Source: Fistularia commersonii (lineage: Eukaryota; Chordata; Actinopteri; Syngnathiformes; Fistulariidae). Taken from it: a stretch of 64,000 nucleotides of DNA. The notes beneath the pieces are model-generated. The model saw only the letters and a program-made list of their open reading frames with translations. It was not told where the DNA came from and ran no database searches. The translations under genes were made by a program, and so were the position numbers. Where the stretch lies: the NCBI GenBank assembly GCA_037954325.1, contig JBBMNZ010000015.1:4320001-4384000 (forward strand), given 5' to 3'. Below are positions 38,236 to 51,489 of the stretch, piece after piece (within the stretch, counting starts at the first letter, position 1; each line of letters starts with the position of its first letter).

Positions 38236-38937
38236 CTCGTAATAAAATAAGCATTAATACACATTGTTATTCATACTGTGAAGTCAAAGTAACCCTCCAT
38301 AAGAATCTGAACCAGCTAACAAACAGCCTGCCTAGAGTGAAGCCCCCCCAAAATAAAATTCCAGATGGAAAAAGTAAAAAACAACAAGAAAATGTACTAA
38401 TAGGTGCCTGTTAATGAAAGAAGTCTTAAAATCTGGAAAGACCACGTCGACTGAAGACATTGAGTGACTCACTCACTAATGTTTTCAGTTTATGGAAGTT
38501 GCTATATTGACACTGTGATGATGAAAGGCTCGAGGTCTTTTCCGTTGTGTCAAATAAAAGCCTAACTAACAGGCCTCTCCAGAACACTGTTAGTGTAAGA
38601 CTGAGACCTGACATTCTCCCAACCAGAAAGCTATGGAATTACTGATTACTTTACTGTTTCTCTAGAGATGAAGAATTGTAATAGCGGCAGGAAAGGTTCA
38701 GTTACTTTAAAGGTTACACGAATGACTGCACAAAGTCATTATGTTTTGTTCAAATTGTGTCAAAATGAAGATAGACAATCAACATGATCAAGTCCACTTC
38801 CTTTAACACATATGAAACTTTAGTAGACGGTTGTATTGACATCAAAACAAGTACAATTGCTTCCGCAGGAAGCATGGTCATGTTGGTTTTCTTTGTATTC
38901 AGTGTGAGGACAATCCGGCAGATACAGTATATGCATG

Positions 38938-38938
38938 T

Positions 38939-38969
<31 letters not shown>

Positions 38970-38973
38970 CGCA

Positions 38974-39013
<40 letters not shown>

Positions 39014-39024
39014 TGCACACACAC
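38938..39024. repeat. Interrupted (CA)n microsatellite
   Basis: CA units interrupted by AAACACGCAAAA near 38965 and by CGCACACATG near the right end. Confidence 0.95.
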
Positions 39025-40169
39025 GGGGTTTTCCAATGATGAGTCTTACATTCTCTCAGCAACTACTTGATTTCAGCGTAACATAAAAACAATTTCTAAG
39101 AGCACTGATTGATTGCTTTATAAACCAACACAAATGTATATACTGTATTTTAGACCATAGCAGAATATGTAGTTTGCTGATTTTGTACAACTAATATTAA
39201 TGGCATAATATAGTTTTTCTCTTAAGGTTCTTTAATTCATAATTTGAAACTTTGTTCTGTTGGATTTATGTGAGGGTAATACTGCATTTACAGATTCACA
39301 CTTATTACATATTTGCACAGTCTTGGAAGATACAAGACTTCAGTCACTTGCCAACACATTTACACAATTATGCTAAGGCATATGGAACAATTTGGGGTTC
39401 AGTGTATTGCTGAAAGAAACTTGATCTACTCCCTTGAGAGGGTAGGTGTCAAACTGTTCGCCATCTGATTACTGGATGCCCATTGTTCTGCCCACATCAC
39501 ATTGGAATTTAATGTATTTGTGTTGGTTCAAAAGTTAGTTGTTTCAATAACTGCATTATTTCATATATATTTTATTTTTTTATTCAAGTATAGCAGCACT
39601 TTTACTTTGCAACATTTTGTACTATGTGGACAGTTAAATGAATGGGATCCATTTAATGTCTTCTTGGAAAAAAAAAAAAAAAACATCTAATGTAGCTGTA
39701 TTTACAAAAACATTAAACTCTAATTTTTACCGTGCAGAATCAATGTAAAAACTGTATAAACAAAATACTTAAAAAGTGTCAGTCCAAATGTATTCACTCT
39801 CTCAAAAAAGTAATATTCACAGGTGAGCTAGTTGTTGGCATCCTTGATATTGTGAGTTATTTAGCAATAACTTTGTAGAGCTGATGGCTCGTCCTCTGAA
39901 GAGCAACTCTTTGTGGTTGCAGCGTCCAGCAGTGGTATCTCTAACGGACCAGAGGAAGATATCATAATGCAGACCTTGCATGGAGTCATATATTACATAG
40001 TAATTAATAAACTATCAGCTGCCTTCCTTATCCCATCAAATTGACAGTAGAACACTCTTTAACGCTATTCTCTAGAGTGGAAGAACAGAGGAGTAGAGTT
40101 TCTTAAAAAAAGTAAATTAAATGGTGCTTATCTGTGACACAGGCTGTAAGAAGTCTTGAGCTGCACTGA

Positions 40170-40221
<52 letters not shown>
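40170..40221. repeat. (CA)n microsatellite
   Basis: About 25 perfect units. Confidence 0.96.
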
Positions 40222-40222
<1 letters not shown>

Positions 40223-40734
40223 GTTAGTGAGAAAGTGCGCAGGAGCCCTGACCCACAGTGTGGAGAGAACAAGGTACAGGTCAGATTTAACTGCCTGGGA
40301 TGAATCATTGTCTCATTGCTGGAAGGATGAAGGTGGCTTTGTTTTTGAGTGTATACGTGTCGGACTTTTCTCTGCATATACCGTAGAATACAATATATGA
40401 GGCTCTCTAAATTGTAAGGATATGATATGCAGATAAGAAAATCTAATGGATATTTTTTTTTATCCGGATTTTATACAGATTGAATATGGCAGTGCTCAAG
40501 TATTTCTCTGTACAACTTATCAGATTCATATCTTTGTACTTGCATATCGGTGACATAATTTAGTTCCTTTCAGATTTCATGAGTGTGTTCTTTCATTCTT
40601 TTTTTTCTCACAGTTGAAATCGGTGAAAAGTGATATATTGTAATTACAATGACGTATGTATATCCAGTCAGGGAAAGAAGTGTGATTCCTATCACGCAAT
40701 GGCAGCCTGCTTCATAAATAATGCCCCGGCCTCC

Positions 40735-40932
40735 CACTGACACTGTACCAACCCCTCTAATGCACTACCTTGCACTGCTTTGCACAACCAATCGTGATCA
40801 CCCTGATCTCACTTTGAATTTTCACTTATTTAATGCCTATTACATGTTGTGTGTTTAGCACCGTCAAACAAAGCAAATTCCTTGTAGTTGCAAAATTATT
40901 TGGCAAATAAAGCAATTTTGATTCTGATTCGG
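40735..40932 (+). mobile_element. 3' end of a fish LINE (L2/CR1-like tail)
   Basis: Contains AATTCCTTGTAGTTGCAAAA, GGCAAATAAAGCAATTTTGATTCTGATTC at its right end: the typical 3' terminus, with GATTCTGATTC tail repeats, of an old teleost CR1/L2-type LINE. 5'-truncated, no open frame. Confidence 0.55.
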
Positions 40933-42811
40933 ATGCAGGTACAGGTATTGCAGGTATCGCTAGAAAACATGCATATCAGACATCTGCAATACTATCATAT
41001 AATTTAGAGATGTTCTCCACATTAAAATATAGATTATGAGCCATATAATTTATGTTTAACACAAATTATCTTGGTTGATAAAAGGTTAAGCCTAAAATAA
41101 GAATCAGCTGTGACTGATTTATTGACCGGCTATTTACAGACTGTTCTTAGTGTCTCAGAAATTAGATTCAAGATTAGACTAAGTATAAAAAGCAAATAAA
41201 AAAAGGCCTTTTGCATTGCTATAAAAGTCAAAAATAATAATGAATGGATTAAAATTCATCACCTTGAATTGATCACGGTAGAAAGTCCCCTGGATCAAGC
41301 ACAGGGGTGAAAATGAGATGATAAATCTGACAGAAGAGGATGAAACGGAAAGCAGGAACAGTTTGTCAGGAGTTCACTATGTCAGTCTGATCAGGGCCAG
41401 GCTGCTTTTCACTTATTGTTCATACAAAACTGCAGAGCAGACACAGTTTTAAGTATCAGATGTTTTTTTTTTCAATCTTAAGATCAAGACATTTGTGAGA
41501 GAAAATGTTTCTTGTTTGTTTTATTCTCCTTTTTTAAAGTGCAACACCAACAAGAACAACAACTTTTGGTGAAGCTAAGCGGAAACAGGGTGTGAGTAAT
41601 AGGTTTTGAGGGACAGCATACCAGAGTATTGAAACTAGCTTTTGGATCAAAAAAGATAATTACACATCTCTATTGTCTCAGACCAAAAGGAGAATCATAT
41701 TAAATTGTTAATATGACGTCAAAGCATTTAAATTTTTTAAATTAGAAAACATCTTCTTTTCCAAAATGGAAATTTAAGCAAATCAAACATGTCTCTGACA
41801 AGAATAAGAAAACAAAAAGCAACAGTATTACCCATTAAAGTCCTCAGCTTTGCTTAAATATTTTTTTCATTCTTTTTCAACACTCAAAGATCATTCATTT
41901 TCAATGGGTTATCTATTGAAAATATCAAAGGAAGCTTCAAGTTTTAACAGCAAATATATATTTTTGTTTTACCCTTTTAAGGTAATTTTTTTACCAAAAA
42001 AAAAAAAAAAATTCAACATCAATATTTATATTGCCAATGTCATATTCACTTTCAAGAGGTACCATCTCAAAGAGAAAGCTTTTAGAACTTTTCAATGATG
42101 TTTAGAATTTATCATAATACTTTACATATAAAATATCTTAACTGAAAAGGTCAAAAGTCAAATATATTAAAACATTTAAACTTTTTAGAATGTGTACCTT
42201 CCATCTTTTAAATAATTAATCGCTAGTTTCTGTAATGTAAGCTGGATCTTTCAAAAAAAATTACCAATAACATCATATCATATGCAGGGTTTTACACCTT
42301 GTGTTGAAGACGGTATCTTTTATGCCTTGTGATTTTATAGAGTCCATGAAGAGTAACAATTTCTCAATGATACTGTAAATACTTGTCTGACTTTCTGGAT
42401 TGCAGTTTGACTGTACTTCTAATAGAAAATCTGCATTTTTAGAGAGAGAGAAAGAAAAAAAAGAAACTACAATCTGTAACCTTTTTAATGAAGCCAAAAA
42501 AGACCTTGAGTGATTTGGAAAATGTTGGCACGTGCTGAGTGATCCTTTGCCTGCTGCACAGTTATTAGGACTTTTGAATGAATAAATTAGCAGAAGGAAG
42601 CAGACGCCAAATCCTTTCCTTTGTGATTGAAGAAACTCCATCAGATTTCCTTGCCTTTTTTATTAGACCGTGTTGGGAAGAAAAGAAAATGGCATTCTTT
42701 TGGGTGCCCTGCTGTCACACACACGCACAGTGAGAGAGAGAGAGAGAGAGAGAAGGAGAGAGGGGCACACACACACACACGCACACCCACATACACGCAC
42801 ACACACAAGCA

Positions 42812-42853
<42 letters not shown>

Positions 42854-43059
42854 CACGCACACAATGTCACCTCACAATCCTCACGCCTTGTCCATTTATT
42901 CAACACATTTCTCCAGGGCACTATTGCTATTCTGTCTGTCTGTGGCTGCACAAAGATTAGCTCTCTGCTGTGATTTAAAAAAAAAGGCCAAGTTAAAGAG
43001 GAAAAAGGGTAATTATACTTTCATTCTGGAATCATTTTTGAAAAGGGAATTTTCTCTTA
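40933..43059. other. AT-rich gene-free DNA with a compound microsatellite
   Basis: No gene recognised. The CA/GA compound tract lies at 42716-42863. Confidence 0.55.
42716..42863. repeat. Compound (CA)n-(GA)n-(CA)n microsatellite
   Basis: CA units, then about 15 GA units, then a long CA tract with CCAC and CGCA variants. It produces the open frames seen on both strands here. Confidence 0.95.
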
Positions 43060-43215
43060 ATTCTCTGCATAATAATGGGTTTGCAGCCTTTATTTGTAAG
43101 TGTATGGGTTGGCCTTAATTACAGTCATTGGAGACCTACATTGTGCTATTGTAATCTCCGACATATCAGCACTTGATGAGATTACAGTTTAATAGGTGGT
43201 AATATTTCAATTTTG
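43060..43215. promoter_or_regulatory. Candidate conserved non-coding element
   Basis: GC-balanced unique stretch with GGCCTTAATTACAGTCATTG, TATTGTAATCTCCG and GAGATTACAG words. No coding frame. Inferred. Confidence 0.35.
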
Positions 43216-45744
43216 AAAACGCGATTAACCTTTGTTGATATCACTTTCTATACAGTGGAACATTTTGCATTTGGCGCAAGTACTGAACTTGGTCGTAATG
43301 AACTAACATTTTAATATCCACATTTTGTAATTATAACAATGCATGCTTTTATCTTGTTTTGAATTATTCAACAGCATTTTGTGTGAAAAGCATCGGAAAG
43401 TGAATGTGCTGTGATTGAATTACACAGGGGTTGGACTGAGCGGGAGAAAAGGCAAGCACAATGAGACCAATAAAGATGAGACCAAGTGGCGCTCCAGAAT
43501 TGTAATTACCATCCCTTACTATGTAGTTCTTTAATCACTTTATACAGGTGCAGGGCATGACAACAGCACTGATCCCCAGGACAAACTTCTATGTATTTAG
43601 AAAAGCAGAAAACGTTTTAGAATTAGCACTGAAAAAGAAATTGTTGCACTAATTTGTCCAATGTTGATGTTCAGATTTCTTTCAATTTACAGACTTGTTT
43701 CCAGTAGTTCTTAAAGAAGAATTTACAGTGAACATAACCACAGTCCTCTAAACAAGTTGGATTATTTAAAGGGCTTTGCAGATAAAGTCAAATGTGTTTG
43801 TAAAAGTAATGTAATCCGCCCAAAAGCAAATATTGATTAAAAAGTTATAAGCTGTTTTTTTGACTGATGGAGTTTAGATGGAATAAATATTCCTGTTAAA
43901 TGCTTTACTTAAAATACTGTCACGACTGAGAGGGAATATCAGAGCACAGGAGAGCTTGGCAGAGTGGCAGCGATCGTGAGTCTGAGGTGAGCTGAGTGTG
44001 GGTGAGGTGGATGAGAATTTCTGTTGCTGGTGAATGGGAACAATTTCAGGCATGGGGAGAAAACTGGGTACATGAAGAACAAAAGCACAGCAAGCGAGCA
44101 AGAGCGTGGAACATATTAGAGTCTGAAGCTGAACTGCAACAGACTGGGAAGGGATTATTAGATAAATACTGGAGGAAAGCCTGAGTTTTTACGCTGCAAG
44201 TGTGATAATTAGATGAAATGCAGGTATGCCAGTCACAAGAGAGGTTGTCAAAAGTTACGCCAACAAGAATAAGAGCAATCACAGTTTAGTAAAAGCAAGA
44301 CATGTCATTAATCATTCGATGAATTGTGGAGAGGCTACAGACAGACAAACAGGATTGATTTAGTCATAATAGACCAATTAAATAGGATCTAAGTTTACAT
44401 AACAGTGTTTTAGATGACAATCATACCTTCTGTCCTGGTATGTACTGTCTGACCTCTCAATATGTTCCATTATATTTGCAGACTCTTAAATGGAAGTAGC
44501 AACAGAAGGTTCTCATTTTGACCATAGCTTTTATAGGGGATATGCCTTCAGAGGGGAAAAATGATTTGCATATTCAATACATGGTGGGCATGAACTCAAA
44601 GTGAAAGGGATATAAGCGATGGTACGGCTGTAGTCAATTCACCATCTTCAATGTCTCGCTCTGTTCGGGTTCTGTAACCAAAAGGGAAGCCAACTCAAGT
44701 ACCAAGGCCATAGAAGGACTTCCTCGCTTGTGATATGAATTAAGGCACTTGGCCAGTGGCACTGTCACAGGGGATGCTGTAGAGCAGAAGCACATTCTGA
44801 GTGAATAGTTCTGCAGTTTTTACAAGTAGAGAAAAGCTCAGGAAGGGACAAAAAATAGAAAATGTAGGGGACTTGACTGACGATAAGGATGATAGTAAGG
44901 GGAACCTGTGTGTGTCAGGGACAGCAGGAAACTGGAGTTATGGATCCATAGTAGAATTCAAGCACAAACGGTTTTGGAAACAAACGAGTGACAGGCATCC
45001 AGATTTTGCTTCAGGGCTTTCCTGACTGTCTTTCTTATTCCATGGCGATACTCCTTTGAGAGATCAGAAGAAAGGATACAAAATATCTATCCAGAAATCA
45101 TTGCTACTTCAAAAAAAATGAAAGAGGCAAACTATTACTCCAACAGAACTAATGAGAATGAGGCATTTTGCTAACCAGAAGTAATCCGGGTTTTATGGTG
45201 AGTCAAGAAGAATATTTATTCTAGCCAGTGTCTAAACCCCTCAAGTTTTAACTTCAAGGCCATTATTAAAGTATTTTCTACATTTTATTTTCACTCAACA
45301 AAGGACTGGCTGGGGGTGAGAAAACCAAAAAATTGAAGTGTATAGGTTCCGCTGAAGAGGACTGCTGTCACCCCTGTATCTGAAGTGTCCAATTCAAAGA
45401 CACAATACTGCAATCATTACAGTTAAAAAGGCGCAGATGTGAATCTTTCCTTTCTGAAAATAAATGAATGAATGTATGAATAAATATATAAATACATACA
45501 TGCATAATTGACAATTGAGAGGTAAAACCAATACGACATAAAACAAACTGTGAAATAAGTCTCTAATGAGGCTATAACTAAAAGTGACAAGGCCTTGGAG
45601 CCACTGACAATTTCTCTTTTGATAGGTCCAGAGTAGCCAGTAAGTTGGTGAAAGAAAACAAACCAAAAGCTACTACAGGTGACGAAGAGGACTGTAGTCA
45701 GCTGCTAAAGACTCTTTAATTTAGCAATCCATTACCACTCTCAA
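43216..45744. other. AT-rich gene-free DNA
   Basis: Nothing recognised; a somewhat GC-richer stretch at 43920-44180 lacks known motifs. Confidence 0.5.
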
Positions 45745-46000
45745 GTTCTTAATTCATTCTGTCGTTGTGTTTACCGTGGGGCTGCGGGAGTGCTGGAGCA
45801 AAACCTGGCTGACATTGGCAGGAGGTAGGGTACACTCCGTACTCTTTGCCAAATTTGATCATAGGGCCACATCTTGAGATCTACAAACATTCAGTTTTCA
45901 ATTTACCTATTTTTGGACAGTGGTTGCTACCAAGAGTTAACCCATACAGGCATAGGTGGAACATACAGCCTTCACACAGAAAAGATCCTGTTGGAACTAT
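45745..46000 (-). mobile_element. Diverged tRNA-headed teleost interspersed repeat
   Basis: GGGGCTGCGGGAGTGCTGGAG, CTGACATTGGCAGGAGGTAG, ATAGGGCCACATCTTGAGA and CTTCACACAGAAAAGATCC follow the same order as the copy at 37955. The tRNA-like head is missing or too diverged to see. Confidence 0.6.
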
Positions 46001-47159
46001 GAAGCTGAGTGCCGATTAATACATCAGTGTGCCAGGTCTCTCTCAGGTTTTGTCAGACAATAACAATTAAAAAAGAAACAAAAAAGGGAGAAAAAATAAA
46101 GTAATAACTATTTGGAAAGCCTTGAAAGAGGCTGTTGGCTATTCAGTAGAACGATGGTATGAAAAACGACAAAATGGAAATCCTGCCTTGGTCATGATAA
46201 ATAGCAGACACTTTGCATTAAACGATTATCATTATGCAGATTATTTAAATTCTCATGTTCGTTTTCTGCTGCAATCCAGCCATTGCCACTGACCTTGATG
46301 AAAGCAATGTTTTACTGAAGCCCTTTGAATACCGAATTCAGTCACTACCATAGCAATAAGGGCTAGGGACAAAATGTGGAGTCCAAGTTGTTAACTTTGG
46401 TTCAGGAACCCAATCTAGTTCAACTTAGGGTGAGTCTAACTTATAATAACTTACAATAAAGACTTTGTGTTAAATGTGCATGTGGTTCACTTCCTGTGTG
46501 TCTGCGGTGTTCGTGCATCCTCAATGCATCATAAGACAAGATCATCTAAAACTCTTGTTTTCTTAGGGATAAGAACTGGAGAGGATACAAAGCAGGAGGA
46601 CTGTTTACCCTTCCTCCTACAGGGAATCTTGTTTTTCTATATAAACAAGGAAAGCATACACATTAATTTCAAGAGAAAAACTCCAGAAATTAAAATGCAG
46701 AATGATTCCGTATACATGATATAAGTAACAATCCAAAAAGTCAGCACTACATTTAGATAAATAATGCTTTTATTAATGCCAAAAAAATGTCTTGGGTGTC
46801 TCTTGTGTCTTTATTAGAATAGAAAAAAAAATACAATAAAAAGGAATGAAATGCAATAAAATATATTATATCGTTAACGTATACTAGACGATGAAACAGG
46901 ATTATGTGGCTTTTTGCAGCCAACATGAGGCTCTATTACCTGCAATAATAATTTTAGAATACAAATGATACAATTAAAAAACATGACAATTTATGCAACT
47001 TTTTAGAGATTTTTCAACAATATAATAATAATAATCTAATACGCACCAATCTCTAATTGTACGGGCTATGATCAAATCCTTATTGAAATCCATCATAAAA
47101 ATCCTGTGTGTGGGCGATCCCATTCTTCCACTCAAATGAAGCAATGTATTTATCAAATA
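46001..47159. other. AT-rich gene-free DNA
   Basis: Nothing recognised. Confidence 0.5.
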
Positions 47160-47503
47160 TGTTTTGGAGAGGCAGTTACAGCCCAAAATTATTCTTAACA
47201 ATGTAATACTTGTACATTCCCCAAGATCAGCTGTCGTAGCACTCCGTATTATTGAGCAGCTATTGTTTTTCCTGTTATTCCATGTGGCAGCTCCTTGGTG
47301 GCAGTTCGCTGGTTGGAGTTTGGAAGACTCCAATTTGGCCAACCTTGTCTCTTGGCGGCCAGCTTTTTGCAAGCTTTGTTTTACCATTACAGAGATGGAG
47401 AAACCAAATGAAGAAAGGAAATTGATTTTAATTAATTGTCTTCACAAAGGGCAACACCCATTGTGATTTTGTTATTTTCATTTCTCCCCCTTTCTCTGTT
47501 CAG
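47160..47503. promoter_or_regulatory. Candidate conserved non-coding element
   Basis: GC-balanced unique block ending in TTGATTTTAATTAATTGTC and CACCCATTGTGATTTTG (homeodomain and SOX-like words). A 100-codon open frame crosses it but has no known domain. Its last bases form the pyrimidine tract and CAG that precede the exon-like segment at 47504. Confidence 0.3.
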
Positions 47504-47747
47504 CATCACTTAAGGGAGGCTCTCAGTACTCAGTAGCTGGCCAGCTAGCCAAGGCCTTGCAGAAGCGTACAACATATGCCAACCCACAGTTCTGCCTGCT
47601 CAATGAGGTCTCTCTCTCACTCTCTCTCTCTATCTCTTGGCCACGCAGCAGTAGAAGCTGCCACTCATCAAGGTGGACGATGCCAAAGACTTTGCTGTTG
47701 GCTGCCAATGCTTTAGTGGTTGGTTCTTTGATGGGAAAATCACTGGC
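47504..47747 (+). pseudogene. Unidentified exon-like segments, possible gene fragment
   Basis: A strong polypyrimidine tract and CAG (to 47503) are followed by an open segment 47504-47607 that reads GGSQYSVAGQLAKALQKR then TTYANPQFCLLNE in one frame and ends at a possible GT donor. After a CT-rich stretch of 47 bases ending in AG (47654), a second open segment (47655-47747) reads KLPLIKVDDAKDF then AVGCQCFSGWFFDG in phase. Amino-acid use looks coding-like. I do not recognise the protein. An intron of 47 bases is too short for normal vertebrate splicing, and a long (GT)n tract follows at once, so a relic or chance is likely. Confidence 0.3.
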
Positions 47748-47748
47748 G

Positions 47749-47749
47749 C

Positions 47750-47782
<33 letters not shown>

Positions 47783-47799
47783 TATGTGTGTGCATGTGT

Positions 47800-47858
<59 letters not shown>
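47749..47858. repeat. (GT)n microsatellite
   Basis: Over 50 GT units with TATG and CATG variants in the left half. Confidence 0.96.
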
Positions 47859-47861
<3 letters not shown>

Positions 47862-49271
47862 TGCCAGAGGTTTCCAGTATAGAAATGGGTCTTGATGATT
47901 TTCGAGGCAGTAGAAATAGAGTGTCTTGAGAATTCTCAGTAGGTTTTCCACAATGATGGTTGATAGATGGATGGATGGACGTATGGAAAAATGGATCACT
48001 AAATGTAAACGAGCAAATTGATGGCCACAATTTGATTTGAATCAAGTTTAGTCTCAATAATTTGGCATCTACATTTAATTTTGACTGTCAGTGACAATGA
48101 AATTCTAGTTCTGATTGCTTTACAGCAGTTATGTTTTAACTTTGAATATGTGAGACTGATGAAAAAAAGACTTTCTTGGGTAAACTTAAATATTGTCATA
48201 TACTCTTTTACATTTAATTTATAAAGCTGGATTTAGTTTATTTTTGGACTTGCATGTTGTGTTTTATTTAAGTGGATTGAGATTCTTTCTTCTGTTCAGC
48301 ACAAAGATTTGAACCCATAAACTGCTTATGGTTGTATTTATACTTTGTTATTTAGAAGAGATTTAAGTGACTAAGCTGAGGAAATTTGCCGCTCCTTTGC
48401 AGACAAATATAGATGTAAATGCAGGTTGCATTTATTTACAATATGAAGTACACGCATTACCTACATGTAGCCATGATCACAGGCTTATGTGTACGCATAA
48501 CTTCATTAGGATATCTGAGTCAGTTTGTATACAGAGGCCTCTATATGCGGGTGTGTGGGTGGTAGGAGGTATCACATGGTGAGCTTTAAATGTGTCAGTG
48601 GGGTGCAAAGAAGAGAAAATAGTCTGAATTTATAACACCAGATTCCTCCTTTCAAAAGACCCCCAGCCTTTACATGAATATTTCATTCTATGGTATCTGT
48701 GGTATTATTTATCTTGAGTTCATATTTAAGTGACAACAAAGTGAATGAAGTGGAATAAATGTATCTTTAAGAAAATGTAAACCATCTAAGCAGAAAATGA
48801 TATGGCTTTCTATGCTTAATCCTATGCACTTTTAACTTGAGAAATGCCTATCGTGAAACCTACTCCTTGTTTCCAAAGCATATGGTACAAATAAGTGAAT
48901 ACAATAGTTTTTCAGAAAATCCCTAATGCTAAGGTATTTGTCAAATGAACGCTTAAAATTCTATTTGAGGCTAAACTGCAGAGGAATATAAAAAGAAAAA
49001 GACCCTTAATTTAAATACCTTGTAAACACTGTGATATTGAATAGCATTAACCTTCTGTTCCTTAAACATAAACACATAAACTCAGTTTTCCACAGGACTG
49101 ATCTCGATAATGAAACACTGCCTTTTTTAAAGAGTCAACAAGGAAGTGTGTCACTAAATATACTACAAGTACAGTATATCCTTATGTAAATGTGTTTGGT
49201 TTCACTGGAAAAAAAAAAGGTTAAATCTCCTTACAAAATGTTTCAATACAACTAGATAAATATGCACACAT

Positions 49272-49331
<60 letters not shown>

Positions 49332-49354
49332 GAATATATACGTGTATATATATC
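47859..49354. other. AT-rich gene-free DNA
   Basis: A short GATG/GGAT run lies near 47965. The (CA)n tract is at 49276-49328. No gene recognised. Confidence 0.55.
49276..49328. repeat. (CA)n microsatellite
   Basis: About 26 perfect units. Confidence 0.95.
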
Positions 49355-49490
49355 CATCCATCTATCTATCCATTTTTTGCAACTTATCTTGCATTCAGGG
49401 TTGTGGGGGATGCTACTGCCTATCCCAGCTGTCATTGGGCAAGAGGCGGGGTATGCCCTGGACTGGTCGCCAGTCAATCGCAGGTCAGTA
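49355..49490 (-). mobile_element. Partial tRNA-headed teleost interspersed repeat
   Basis: CCATCCATCTATCTATCC, then CCTATCCCAGCTGTCATTGG, GCAAGAGGCGGGGTATGCCC and TGGTCGCCAGTCAATCGCAG: the tail half of the family at 37955. The rest is replaced by a TATA-rich simple repeat. Confidence 0.72.
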
Positions 49491-51489
49491 CATATATATA
49501 CTTACATATATATATATATACACACACAGCATGTATGTATGACAACCCTTTACTGGATGCCCGAGGAATGTTACACACTTAAATCATAAAGATTGTCATT
49601 ATATATTAACAGCTCCTGATGAATTTCAGGCAATAATACAAAGTAAAGTGAAAGTACAAACTAATGCATTTTTTTTTTTCTTCTGGGAGAGGTCCCAATT
49701 TAATTAAATGAAATAACTAGTAATTAATAAATACCTTAAAACTTCAGCGAGGTAATCCAATAACTGCTTTATCCCAAAGAATTGAGTAGAACACTAAAGC
49801 TACATCTGGATTACCGAAGAATGGGTCTATAGAGGCAGCAATCAATGACAGTCTGATGATAACACTATGGCCGATGCACAGTTTAACAAAGAACACCAGA
49901 AAACCTAGTTACAGATTGTGACAAATGAAAGGAGCAGCTGATTGCTCTAATTTATCATTGTTTAAATTAAATCCTCTCTGACAGTTCTTCAGCGATTGTG
50001 ATTACAGCAATTGATCTGTTGCAAAGTAGTCTTCCTGTTGTATATTTTACACCAAATCTTTATTCATTTATTTATTTATTTGCTAATCAAAAACACAAAC
50101 AAAAAAAAAAATGAATAGTGATCTGTCAGACATCTAAGTTTATGCAATAATGATGGCTAGACTCCCTGACCTGCCTTTTGTTTTGGGCGACTTCATCAGG
50201 TTTTAAAAAGAGGTAGTACTTAAAGCATGTTGCAATGCAAAATCCAACCAATTCCATCCAGATTTCCCTGCAGGCTTCATGCACTTTTCAACCAAAATTA
50301 CACCTTTATCCTTCCTCCTCCTCCTGCATCCCTGCTCTTACATTTCACTCTTATCTGCTTCCTTCATATCTCAAAATCCCTTTTTATTGGGATTTATTGA
50401 GGCTTTTATCACTTTTCATATAAAAAAGGATGGGGTGTATTTCCCCTTCTTTTTGCCATGTTGCCTATTTATGGCAAAGAATTGGCACAATTTTCTATCT
50501 CTTTCCTGACAGTCACATTAGCATGTCATTACAGGGGCTTTTTCTGCCCTCCCAGTGGATCTCAAACTCTGAGGACCAAGCACTGAAGACACAAAGGGTA
50601 CCAGCTGCACCCACTTCTCCTCATCCATCTCTTTATCCTTTTCTCTCTCTTCGTCTCTCTTTTTCTTTTCATTTGGTGCATGGGCTTAGCAACATGCTGA
50701 AGTTCCTTGTAGGTTTCACCTTAGATGGCCGTTGAGATGCTGGCTTCATCTGATGGAAATATTGTTTATATTTGATACTTATCATTTCTTATATGAGCAA
50801 GTATGTCAACAATATATGTGATTATGGTTATTCAGAAACAGCGGAATTTAATCATCATGTAGTTTAACAGAGTAGGCCATTCAGAGCTCCTTAGACTGAA
50901 ATCACCGGGTTTGTTTGCTAAGTCTTTGTATGATAAGAATCTTCAAACGGGCCACCGTATAAAACTTTTTTAAGGTTTAAGATAGATTTTCACTCAGAGA
51001 ATTGAAATGCAACCTGATGTTCCTTAGTTTTACTTTTGTCTCCCAAAACACCAACACCATCTACACACTGTATCTATCAAACAATATATCACAATTGGGA
51101 TCCTCTGAAACTGCTTTTCATTCAGCCCTGGAAAGCATTCACTGGATATGTACTCCGTCAAAGACTCTGTAACAGTACTGGCAGGAAAAGTCCTGTCCTT
51201 TTGAGGCAATTAAAGAATAATTGGAAAAGCATTGCAATCCTGAAGATCCATCCTTTTCAAATCTCAGTGATCCCTCATGTTGAGTGAACTGTAGGACAAT
51301 TTTAGGCCCTATAGACCCATATACAAACTAAATTATTTGAGCCTGGAACTCATACTGAGTATAGTTCACTGGAACTTCAAATACTTCATTTGAAGCCCTC
51401 AACACTTTAAAAGCCCATTATACTGAATACAAGATCCAAACAAAGACCACCATGGTTGAAAATCCCAAATACAGTCTTAAGGACAATAT
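49491..51489. other. AT-rich gene-free DNA
   Basis: TATA-rich simple sequence to about 49525 and an (ATTT)n run near 50063. No gene recognised. Confidence 0.5.

Larger units (their letters stand above)
38236..40734. other. AT-rich gene-free DNA with two microsatellites
   Basis: No gene recognised. (CA)n tracts lie at 38938-39024 and 40170-40221. Confidence 0.55.

Noticed and set aside
42627..43118. 163-codon open frame
   Set aside because: Its length comes from a CA/GA microsatellite that has no stop codons in the frame.
47523..47999. 158-codon minus-strand open frame
   Set aside because: It is driven by the (GT)n microsatellite and gives poly-His/Thr.
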